From assembly GCA_021234155.1 (NCBI GenBank), contig JAJEKV010000049.1, positions 3,749,487-3,813,486 of the forward strand: a DNA stretch of 64,000 bases. The letters are read 5' to 3'. This document shows, piece by piece, positions 22,831-33,100 of the stretch (the stretch's first letter is position 1; each line of letters begins with the position of its first letter). Under the pieces are notes generated by a model, which searched no databases, had not been told where the DNA came from, and saw nothing but the letters and a program-made list of their open reading frames with translations. A program made the position numbers and the translations under genes. The DNA is from Isoetes taiwanensis. Taxonomy: Eukaryota; Streptophyta; Lycopodiopsida; Isoetales; Isoetaceae.

Positions 22831-24144
22831 AAAAACATTCCCACGTCTATATGGCCTCTGCCCTTCTGGCTTCCCAGTCAAAATTCCAGGTGATTGTTAC
22901 CATTGTCCGTAATTTTATTTGGGGTGGGAATGAGGAGCATGCTGTGGTCAAGATTGCATGGTCCAAATGCACTAGGCCAAAATTTGCAGGTGGTTTGGGT
23001 ATGACAGACTTCCATCTACAGAGTAAAATTCTGATTTCTAAGTTCATTTGGAGAATCCTTAGGGATATGGTTGACTCACCTGGAGTGCGGTTGGTGAAGC
23101 AGTCACTTGGTCATTGTGTTCCTTTTGGGAAAGCTTCGTTAAAGTCTCTTCTTCCTTGGAGTCTCTTTTATCAGCTATGCCCTTTTCCTAATGCCTCCCC
23201 TTTTTTGAAAGGCTTGCTGGAGTCTTGGGAGACAGTACAGACCTTATTTCATATTGATCTTGCTGCATGTCATCAGTTGAGTGCCCCTTGTTGGTGGATA
23301 CCTGTGGAAAACAATCTCCCACTTTGTGCCTCAGTTCATCCATTAACTCAACGACGCTGGAGGTTAACAGGGATCTTAACTGTTGCAGCTTGGTATGATT
23401 CTGGCCAGTTAGCGACTTGGCAACTCTTTCAAACAAAATTCTTATTGTCTCGATGGGATAGACCTATTTGGCAAAAGGTTGCTAGTACTTTGCCATTGGC
23501 TGCTCCAGAGGCTATCGAAGGGTACATATGGGTTTCCCACCAGAGTGTTCACGAGCATAGGCTTGTGAACTCTATGTATAGGCTGCTTGTCAATGGTGAT
23601 ATCCTTCCGCCATCCACTAAGTGGTCCCTTCAGCTCTCACCTCCTAGTTGGAGACGTATGTGGACTTGGGCTTGGGATAAACTACTCCATCCTAATGTGG
23701 CTGTGCTTTGGTGGCAGATTCTTCACAGATGCCCTCGGGTGAATGTGCTTGTCCACAGATTTGATTCTAGAGTGTCAGCACTCTGCCCACTGTGCAAGCA
23801 AAGGGATGAGACCATTGAGCATTATTTCTTTTTATGTGATCATCTCCAGCCTGTTTGGTCTTGGCTGCTCTCTCTTTTTCATGTGACATTGACAAGTCAG
23901 CAAGTGCTTCTGGCTGTGGAATAAGATGCGGAGTCAAGCATTTCATTTGGCGTCAGGATGGTTGTTGTGGTCTATCTGGAAGCTCAAAAGATTGTGTATC
24001 TTTCAGGGTTTGGATATTCCCCCTGCAGTAGTCCTCCAGGATGCACAAGCTAGAATCGCTAAGGCCTACCATTGTTCTTCGCTTGCTCCTGCCAAGCGAC
24101 AGTTGATATTTGAGTCCTATTTGAGTGTGTTGTCTTATGCATAG
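22824..24144 (+). pseudogene. LINE-D ORF2 C-terminus (zf-RVT region), frame broken
   Basis: The frame 22824-23924 encodes the end of a plant L1-like ORF2. It has NFIWGGNEEHAVVKIAWSKC followed by GGLGM, then the zinc-binding reverse-transcriptase domain with AVLWWQILHRCPRVNVL and CPLCKQRDETIEHYFFLC. It stops at 23922-23924. The frame 23926-24144 continues the protein (LASGWLLWSIWKLKR), so a frameshift with stop separates them. The catalytic part is missing because of 5' truncation. It is inactive. The first 20 codons probably read from flanking DNA. Confidence 0.8.
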
Positions 24145-24264
24145 GCTGGTGGTTCTATCCAGTGGATCATTATTATCCTCTGAAATTTTATTCCCGCCTC
24201 AGAATTTGTATCTGGCTTTTGGCTTGGTGTTTCAAAAGTTTGTCGTTCTTAAAAAAAAAAAAAA
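22845..24264 (+). mobile_element. LINE-D: 5'-truncated plant L1-type LINE with poly-A
   Basis: The C-terminal part of ORF2 is followed by a 3' UTR and a run of about 15 A at 24250-24264. AAAAACATTCCCA near the 5' junction (22829-22841) and AAAAATTCCCAA at the poly-A end (~24258) may be a target duplication. The poly-A tail and zf-RVT domain separate it from LINEs A, B and C, whose tails are microsatellites. Confidence 0.75.
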
Positions 24265-25455
24265 ATTCCCAACAAACATGAAGGGAAAAACGAGTATCAA
24301 ATTTTTAGAGCAAGAAAACTGGTTCTAACCATATGCATCCTGCGCTGACTTATTCCCAATATTTCTTAATGATTCTTATTAGCACGATTCTTAACCTCTT
24401 TCTGAAGACATACTCAAAAACTCTCAATTTATAACTCTGTGGAAGTTACAACTCCAATAGAGTAGGTTGTGACAAAAGAGGCCAGAAGGGAAGCAGGAAG
24501 GGTCTAAAAGGTCGATCTACCCAAGTCCGGTGATGCAACAGATTCTCGGCAAGAGGCCGCATAGAATGCTAACGCCTCCAAACACAGACCACACATGTCC
24601 TCCAAACATCCACCCAGAATATGATGCTCGAACCCAAGCCTCGGGCCTCTTGCCAAGAGGTTAGTGGTTCAAATTTCTCAATCCGTAGCCAAGTTATCTC
24701 ATCCATCATTCCAAGATATTCCATAACATATATCTCCAATCAGTGCCCCCTACATATCTCCAGTCAGTGCCCCCTACGTGCAACCCTAAATAATGGAGGC
24801 TATGATTTACAAAGGTGCCTTGTTACTTATGCTTGGTTAATATAACAGCTTTTTTGCTGATAATAAGTCCATTTTGCTCAACATTGAGATCCATTAGTCA
24901 ATGTGGTACATCGATATGAAGGGTAAATCAATACCCAGGTAAATTTTGATCTAAATCTTGCCAGAAATAGATATGAAAACTAAGAACTGACCAGAACAAA
25001 TTATATGATCCTTTTTGGCATGTCCCCAATACCTGCAGTTCTTCATATCTATGTCTCACTAATTGTCATTCTCTATAATTCCCTACTCCTAGTGGCAATA
25101 CGCCTTTAAAAAACTCCAGGTTTCTTACCTTTACATTAATTGAATTAACTCAAATATCCTCAACAAACTATGTTCAATTTGTTAAAATTGAACTACCATT
25201 CTGCAGCAGCAGAATATCGAAGTTCAATTTGGGCATCTCACGCATTGGACACATACACAGCCAAAACACATGAGGCAACTCTATACTCCCTTTGTGGTCA
25301 GGAATAATTTTACTGCACATGCTCCTTCATGCTCCTGATCGAATTGATCAAAGCCTGTTAAAATGAAGTGCCTACATTTCGATCCAGTCCCTTCCAGGAA
25401 TATTCCTAGATGGTTTCCCTCACTTTCTATGTACAAATAAAATCGAAGGAACACC
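24265..25455. other. Intergenic region and 3' flank of the dehydrogenase gene
   Basis: AT-rich, without a recognised gene. A short tandem duplication (CATATCTCCARTCAGTGCCC, two copies) lies at about 24730-24780. The 3' UTR of the minus-strand dehydrogenase gene must lie just below 25456. Confidence 0.4.
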
Positions 25456-26992
25456 TTACAATCTAGATGGAACTCCTCCTGCTACTACCAAGGTCTCACC
25501 AGTTACATATGATGCATCATCAGATACTAAATATGCCACTGCTCCTGCTATATCTTCAGGTGTCCCCAATCTCTGAAGCAAAGTTTCTGATTCTGCTCTC
25601 TTCTTCTGCATTATCAAAACAGGTAACCACATAAACCATGTTTCATCCACTCTTACCTCAGTGCAAACAACAAAGGAAAATGCTTGTCACAAACCTGGTT
25701 CTCATCTTCTATTAAGTATCTTGCAAAATGTGTTGGCACATAGCCAGGTGCAACACAATTGACCCTCACCATTGGGGCTAACTCTGCAGCCAAAGCCTGT
25801 ATGTCTAGAGTAAAAAATATGCCACCAATACTATCCTAAGCAGCACAACTTTCAACACCAACTATTATTATACAAGCAGTTTTTGAATGATTATATAGCC
25901 TTTTGCAGTTCAACTACCTAACATTAGCAATCATATACAAACTAACTGGAATCTAGCATCATCACCCAGAAGAAAAGAAATCTGCAAAAATCTCAAATCT
26001 CCATCTCTCATAACGCAGAAATTTACTTGCTTACCTTTGTCAAACCAAGCAAAGCAGTTTTTGTGACAGCATACATAGCTATGTCCGTTTGAGGAAGATA
26101 CGCTACAGCAGATGAGATCAAGACTATGGATGATCCTTTTGTCAAGTAGCTTGCTGCATCCTGTAAATTAATGAAACAACTAAGTATCACACTTACTCTA
26201 ACAAAACCCACACATGTGGCCTATACCTGAACAAGAAGAACAGAATCCTTCACGTTGACTTCCCATAGCTTATCTAGAGCAGACCCTGATATCTTTAACA
26301 GAGGGTCCATTGTTGGATTTGATGCTGCATTTGAAACAAAAATGTCTATTCTTCCAAACCTCTAAATCACCCGTGGCAAAAGTTCAATGATATGCCTTAA
26401 TTGAAATGCAATACAACGCTGGAAGAGTCAACAGACTTACTTCCACTGTGCTCAGTATAAGCTTCTTTCTTTGATCAGCATGCGAGACATGGCAAACAAC
26501 TCCAAGCACTTCGATTCCTAAGGCCCTTAATGCAGCAGCAGCTTCGTCCACATTTTTCTGTCCAAGAAAATAATGGTAAAGTGATCAGGCCACAGATATC
26601 GAAGCATCAACAAATTGAAACTGTTTGCAACATTATTGCTCGTTTTAAAAACCGACAAACCAGGCTGCCCAAACGGGCTAACCATTGATCAAAGTTAAAT
26701 TGAGAACCTATCTACACAAAAAAGAATAATTAATGATCTATGTGAAAACAAGCACCCAGGTCTATGTTGCAAACTACTAAATGCTCAAAACTTTCAAAAA
26801 AAAAAAAGCACTCAAAACTACCAACAAAATAGACAATTGGGAAATAAGATGCACCTGTTTACGGGAAGAAACCACAACGGATGCACCCTCAAGGCCAAGA
26901 CGGCGGGCTATACCAAAGCCAATACCTTGCGTGGAAGCGGTGACTACGGCAACCTTACCCACAAGGCGGCGAGGGGTTGAAGAGGATGCCAT
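25456..26992 (-). CDS. IBR1: Peroxisomal short-chain dehydrogenase/reductase, complete six-exon gene
   Basis: Six exons (26855-26992, 26441-26557, 26227-26361, 26035-26160, 25695-25796, 25456-25605), all phase 0 with GT-AG borders, give 255 residues, the usual length. It is a classical SDR. The cofactor loop is TASTQGIG (residues 18-25), with SNAA at 95-98. The tetrad Asn121, Ser147, Tyr160 and Lys164 is complete in the YAVTK context. The C-terminus SRL is a PTS1 peroxisomal signal. This matches the DHRS4/SDRA family. In Arabidopsis the member IBR1 acts in peroxisomal conversion of indole-3-butyric acid to auxin; the same role here is inferred. The start ATG at 26992 is the first in frame. 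Introns are short (75-240 bp). It appears intact and is the best-supported host gene in the window. A general DHRS4-like carbonyl reductase is the alternative. Confidence 0.9.
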
Positions 26993-27283
26993 AGCTAACT
27001 GCAGAACACCAATTTGGCAAGATAAAATCTCAAGCCGGCAGACTCGAAATTAGGCAGGAATTCGCTATGGAGAGTGCCCACCTCAGACCCACCTCACATG
27101 CTCGTGGTCTCGATACATGTGTTTGTCGACTGACTTAACAATGCAATCACACAACTAAAGAAGATGAATAGCGTCGTGAAGAAGAATAGCAGCGTCATGC
27201 AAGGATGAAAATGGAAATTGGAGGCACTAAAGGATGAGAATGATGAACAGTCCTTAGCCCATTGTTGACCAATGGCAAGTGTA
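26993..27283 (-). promoter_or_regulatory. Upstream region of the dehydrogenase gene
   Basis: About 290 bp separate the start codon from the next repeat boundary. It must contain the 5' UTR and core promoter if the gene is active. No clear TATA box or known operator was recognised. Confidence 0.3.
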
Positions 27284-28013
27284 CATTATGTAGTGTGTTA
27301 CGCCAGAAACTTTATTGGTTCCTTTCACCAGTCGGTCAAACTTAGCCGAGTCCGTAACCTTAGGGACGAACCCCATGGATTCGCTCGGTTTTTAACCCGA
27401 CCTAAATTTTGGTGGCGCATACCAAGGGTGGCGCTTGTTTTCAACCGGGTTGAGCGCCTGCCGAACCGAACCGGGTTCGGTTGGAGGCGGGTTAGATTCC
27501 TGCGAGGTTTTGTCGCGGGGTCGCATCAACAAGCTCGCGATCTCCCTTTTCTTTTTGTTTATTTCGGTTCGCCTAAAGCCGAACCCAAAAGTGGGTGGGT
27601 AACGAGGGCTATTTTTGGCCTTTTGCATATGGCTTGGATGATTTCGATGGGGTGGCAAAAGGCGCCAGGGTTTGTGTCTTAAACCTTGGGTTCTGGCGGT
27701 TCGTGCCCCTTTTCTCGCTAATTACTATCCTTCCCGCCCGGTTCGCCAAATGCCGGTTTATCCGGTTCTTGGTTTGGCCTACAAATTTTAACCCGAGCCG
27801 GTAGTGCAAATTTCTGCCAGCGGATTTGATCGTCGACATGGCGGGTTCGCTGGGCAAATCCACGGGTTCGCTTGGGCGAATTTCACGGGTTCGCCATGGA
27901 TTAACCGAAATTTCTCAACTCAATTTCGGGAGCCGATAGAAGCACCGAGTGTGTTATGTAGTGTGGGGAAACTTTTTATTCTTAGGGTTATTTTGACCAG
28001 TCGGATATCTTAT
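27284..28013. repeat. GC-rich island bounded by short direct repeats
   Basis: Two ~60-bp segments, 27284-27343 and 27952-28013, share TTATGTAGTGTG, GAAACTTT and ACCAGTCGG in order. Between them lies a stretch much richer in G and C than its surroundings and dense in GGTTCG and its complement CGAACC (for example GAACCGAACCGGGTTCGGTT at ~27464). No domain is recognised in its open frames. It could be a small terminal-direct-repeat element; this is inference. Confidence 0.4.
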
Positions 28014-28497
28014 GTTTAGAGTCAGAAATTTTTATTATCTTAATAGAAATCTTAAGAAAATTTGCCAGAAAAATTCCTACGACAGATTAACCGAACCAGA
28101 AAATTTGTAATTTTAACTGGTTGATTTATAGTGTTCCTCGGACTTTGCCCAACACTGTTGGCAGCATATTTTCCCATGTTTACCACATGCTTTTGGCAAG
28201 TTGTTGACCCATGGCAAGTGTGTATGTATGCTTTGGCGGTATGTTTTCCCCATGTTTACCATCTTTTGGCAGAAAAGTATATCACATTCCATTCTTGTCT
28301 AGTAAAGTATATCCCATTCCATTCTTGTATGTTGAAATGCAAAAATCCTGCCGCCTATAGGAGGATATGATATGGAATAATTTTGTGCACGAGTCAAACA
28401 AGGTGTTGCACATAGAGGGCAATCCTTTAGTGTCCCCATTTGTCATGGATCGAAGGACAATAAATGATATAAAAATGCTATAAAGAAGTATTACAAG
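28014..28497. other. Intergenic region
   Basis: No gene seen. A short duplication (AAGTATATCMCATTCCATTC TTGT, two copies at about 28275 and 28310) and a repeat of TTGTTGACC-ATGGCAAGTGT, also found at 27265, are present. Confidence 0.35.
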
Positions 28498-28553
28498 GCA
28501 TTGGATAAAACCTCTGAGAGGTTCATGGTCTGATGGCTAGCCCCATAGGGTTA
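28498..28553. repeat. Repeat flanking LINE-A copy 2, left copy
   Basis: GGCATTGGATAAAACCTCTG...GATGGCTAGCCCCATAGGG. The same words recur at 30637-30702 (GGCATGGGATAAAACCTCTG...GATGGCTAGCCCTATA) with a 27-bp longer middle. The two copies stand on either side of LINE-A copy 2 in the same orientation. Confidence 0.5.
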
Positions 28554-30440
28554 ATAATAATAATTGTATTAATCAAGCCATTTAGGCCCCCAAGCCTCCA
28601 TGACAAAAGTTTACAACACCAGTATGCGCTCATTCTAGAGCATTATTAAATTCAAACTCCATAAGATTGAACAGATTAATTATGTCTTCTCTTTCTTTCC
28701 ACAATTCTCTAACATATGAACTTAAAATATGAGAAGGAAGATCAAACAACTCCTTCAAGGTAGACATGTGAATTCCATGTTTGGCTCTTATATGTTCATA
28801 AGAGTAGCATTCTAGTAGGGCACGTTTTTCTGTCTCCAGCTTTGGATCTAAACAACCAGGACAAAATCTCTCTTCTCGAACTAACCCATGCATTCTACCA
28901 GTTTCAATATGTAAAGTGTGAGATGACAATCTAAGCTGCGAAATTGTCATTCGCTTCCTTCTACTGATATGAGAGGCTAAATAAGCTTGATCTGTACTTT
29001 TAGGTCATTTATCTCTTCTAGATAAAACCTTTTCTTCGTGTTTCCATCTGCATTTAGCTGCCACATTTTTTTAACTACTACATCTGTTACTTGTTCATGT
29101 ACTTCTATAAACTTCATCGATGTTGGTCATATCCTTTGTCCAAGCCATCTAGTCACCCATCTTCTTATATCTGCATGCCATCCTCTTTCTCTTGACTGTT
29201 CGTGCCAGCCTGGGCCATCCATCCAAATCTATAGATAAAATCCTATTTACACAAGTGATGGTTCTGCAAGCCGCTTCCACTTCCAATGGCAGAAAACCTG
29301 CCTCAGCAAGAAGCATGCAATATGGTGTTTGAGATTTTACACCAAATTTCTAAGGGAGAAACCACTTTTGAATTTTTTCAATCTCTTGCTGGCATTTTTT
29401 TATTGAGTCCAGACCTCCAGATTGGGCTGCCATACAATATTACCGGCTTAATATGTATGCCAAAAAGCAACTTCCTCGGTTTTCAATGCTCAAAATTATT
29501 CACTTTGCAATGGTGGATCATATTATAATAAGCCATGAGGCCTCCATAAGCTCTCTTCCGGGCTGCTATCATCCACCTATAGTCATTTGTGATCGCAATG
29601 CCTGGTACTTATATTCTTTTACCTGCTCCAAGGGAATCCCTCCGACCGTAAAAATGGTAGAATCACGGCCACCAACAACCATTATCTTGGATTTAGCTAC
29701 ATTGATTTGCATACCCCTATGCTCATAAAATTCTTGTAGCACATCTAAATGCTGTTGAAGCCCATCGGCAGTTTTGGAAATCAAAACTATATCATCAGCA
29801 AAAAGTAATAATTGCACAATATATTTATCTAGTTTTGCTCCGACACCACCAAAGTCCGACCAGCCACCCCTCCAGCTCATCTACAAAAGAGACCAAAAAG
29901 TGTTGGGGAACAAGGGCATCCTTGTTTAACCCCAATAGTATTCTCTATGCATTCAGATCCTGTAAAAGGAAAGGAGAGTTCAACAAGTACCTTTTTGTAA
30001 AGACAAGCGATCGCTTGCCTTATTTCCAATGGCACTTGCAAAAATTCTAAGCATGAAGCAAGATCTGTCCTTTTAACCTTGTCGAATTCTTTAGCTAAAT
30101 CAATAAAAGAAAAATATCTCTTATTTCTTGATTCCTTTGCGCCCTCAGCCAATACTTTCAATGTAGCCAGATGATCAAGTGTTGAATGTGCTTCTCTGAA
30201 ACCTGCTTGTCCAATTGCTCGGCCATCATGAGAGTCCGCCCAAACTGCAAGTTTTTGTTAGCAAATAAGTTGGCAAATAAACTACCCACAAGGATCGTGT
30301 GATAGTTCTTTATGTCATCTTTATCTCCTGATTTGTATATCGGGATAACTCTATTCAAGCACCAATCTTGGGGAAAATATCCTGCCAAAAGAGCATCATT
30401 ACAGATTTCAACTAATAGAGCGTACCTCCCCATTTAAATA
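28553..30440 (-). mobile_element. LINE-A copy 2, broken
   Basis: Minus-strand relic of the same family as the 18.6-21.0 kb copy. From 5' to 3': linker and fingers (30433-30158, WCLNRVIPIYKSGDKDDIKN), RT core (30161-29877, FIDLAKEFDKVKRTD and GVKQGCPCSPTLFGLF), catalytic box LLLFADDIVLISKT (~29790), then a C-terminal block (28950-28630) with FCPGCLDPKLE. Frameshifts and stops divide these. The tail reads GGAGGCTTGGGGGCCTAAAT, then TGATTAATACAA and an ATT microsatellite, clearly related to the copy 1 tail but with a different terminal microsatellite. Inactive. Confidence 0.85.
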
Positions 30441-31700
30441 ATGGGTACATAATGTAACATTGGGTACTAGAGAACATGTTTGATTCCCCCTAGAGTGGTC
30501 TCCTGCCTTTAGGGGCGATTCAGGAGGTTCGTGGAAATGTTTTTGTGAGTAACATATGCCTCCTACTTGGGTCAGAACCTACTCAAAGAGGTCCTCAAGC
30601 ATCAAACGTGAGGGGAGGACCGTTAGAGGGCATGGGATAAAACCTCTGAGAGGTGAGTTCTCACTAAGGATCTACCATTTTGGGCCAGATGGCTAGCCCT
30701 ATATGGAGTTAGTGTAACCTTGAGGGAGACTGGTACCACTGGCAGGTTCCAAAAGTGGTAGGGTCATATGAGGCACCCTACCACTTTCGAAACTGCCAAA
30801 ATACCTATAGTACTAGGTACTTCTGGAATGCGTATTGTTTGTTTATTCCAATTTTGGATATAGAGGCAATAAGAACATGAAAAGGAAGATGAGGCCTTAA
30901 TTTTGTCAAATATATATCTGGAAATAGCCTGCAATTTGTTAATACTATACGAGTGCAGATATACCTCAACTTTGTAGTGCAATGATATTTTAAATATACT
31001 GAAGCCTAAAGTGCAGATATGCCTCAATTTTCTAGAACCATTAACCTTGTGTCAATGAATTTCTCACACCATGTTTGATCCTAGCTTAGTTCAATTCCTT
31101 CTGGCAGGTTTTTGTTTATCTGTGTTTTGCAATTCCTCATATAAATTAGCATGAATACTTTCAACACTTACAAAGAGAGAGGTAGTTGGAAAAAACGATA
31201 TCTTTAGTTCGTTTTGCTATGCATCAATTCCCTTTATCATTAGACATATGTTATCTCTCCTTTCTCTTCATCCACTCTTTTTTTAACAGGCTTGCCTAAC
31301 CCCATTCACAAAAATTTCTCAAATTCTAGCCTATTCACATTACACTCCACCTCAGGAAGTTTCAATTTATACAGTTGAATCTTTAAATTTCTACATCTAC
31401 ACAGTTGAATCTTTAAATTTCTACATCTACGGTTTACAAAATTATAAAAACTCAAGAAATTTACTTTGCTCCTCTTGATGTCTGTTCTTCCCCTCTTCCC
31501 CTTCCCTCTTTGTTGTCATAGTGCACACATCGTGCTCCAGCAGACCAGATTAGCGACTAGGTCTTTGACCATGTCTGCCTAGTGTTGAACAAATCTTAAT
31601 AGTTCGTTCATAGCAAATTACTAAGCTAGATCATTGATGCTTTTAACGGCATGTGACTGATCCTCAACTATTCCAGAATTTCGTTGTTCATTCTGGTCTG
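30441..31700. other. Intergenic region with repeats
   Basis: It holds the right copy of the LINE-A flanking repeat (30637-30702) and a 30-bp tandem duplication, ACAGTTGAATCTTTAAATTT plus CTACATCTAC, twice near 31370-31430. No gene was recognised. Confidence 0.4.
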
Positions 31701-33100
31701 CATGGATTGACGCTACTGCTTATATGGCAAGAAGGCTATATCAGGCTATGACAATTGAGAGGTCTTTCCTAGCCAAGGTAGGAATAAACAGGCGAGAGCC
31801 GTCCTTTCCAAGCATAAGAATAAAGGGAATGTGGTGGATAAATGTTTTCAGAATATCACAAGGTCAATCTCGACTGCAAAAAATGGAGATAAATTTGCTT
31901 AGGTATGGACTTGAGAATTTTAAACTCTGATGCATTTGTTTTAGTAATGAAAACTACCTCATGTCAAATAGATGGTTTGAAGTTTTGGGCAAGACAATCT
32001 ACGCATCAGAAACCATGCAAGAAATTACTTTGTCTAGAGACCAAGTTTATCCCCTGCTTCGCAGATGCATAAAAAATGAAAATCTGAGATATTGTATGGA
32101 TGTGCAGTCACTCCTGGACAAAATGCCCTTGGATCAATTAATCTTTTAGCTGATCATCCATAATTTTTGTGCTTGCTGTGTTCTAGATGAGGCAACAAAA
32201 AAGTGTGACTTGCACACTTGTTTGTTTCTCACAGTTCACTACAAGAATTTAGTGCTATGATTATATTAACATTCCTGGATTGAATATTTGATGGGGTGAT
32301 GTTTTTAACTACAGAATAAAATTTTACACCAGATTTTAGAGTGCCATGATAAGTAAATCATTTATCTATGAACAGATTAAGGTTCTTGATGTCATGTTTA
32401 AGCCAAGTTAATGATTTGCAGTTATAGCACTTGAAGAAACAATCAATATAAAAGCTTCATCAGCCCCAGGGATCACCTTATATTGTCCCTTAATGATATC
32501 ATATTTGTTACGGATGAGATAACTCACTTTTGTTGCAGAAATAGCTAGGGATTTCTTTTTCCGAAGGAATAGAAGCTGGAGGTATGCAATCCTATATTCT
32601 GAAAGCCTGTTTTTATCGGGTAGCAACTTTAGAACCAAGTCTAGTAGTCAAAAGCACGGTACTAGAAGGGGATGTTATTGCTCATTTCTCTAAAGTTTAT
32701 GGAGTACTTGTGTGGGACGTTCCACCTTCTCAGAACCCAACTGCACAAAGTGCTGCAAGAACCTCCTTAAATGCTCTCCGCCAGCGAGTTCTTAGTTCAC
32801 ATATAGATATCTTGGCATCTGCACTAGATGTATGATTACTATTGGAGCAAACTATTTGGAAAGCCTACGTCCTTGATTTCCTGGCATTGTTGGTAACATG
32901 TACTCCAGGCTGCAACATGACATAAAAATTAATGCTGAAGAAACTTGCAAAAGGAGTAAGGTTTTGGCATGAACATGATCTTGCAGTTGCGTTGCTAGAA
33001 AAAGCAGGTGCTGCTATGGGTGCAGCTGCAAAGCTACTGTGATCTTAATTCCATGCCTTGTCTTTTGGTATTATTTTATGTGGTAAGAAACTGATAAGAT
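31701..33100 (+). other. Exon-like open frames, unrecognised
   Basis: Open stretches at 31724-31930, 31961-32149 and 32584-32835 have protein-like composition, for example LVVKSTVLEGDVIAHFSKVY followed by a conserved-looking QNPTAQSAARTSLNALRQRV. A further LLEKAGAAMGAAAKLL reads near 33000. Separation by AT-rich, intron-like DNA and the common strand would fit a host gene or a pseudogene. I do not recognise the family and no complete splice model could be built. Confidence 0.3.

Noticed and set aside
32408-32638. Minus-strand ORF of 76 codons in the exon-like region
   Set aside because: Unrecognised and overlaps plus-strand exon-like frames; no support for either splice sites or a start.
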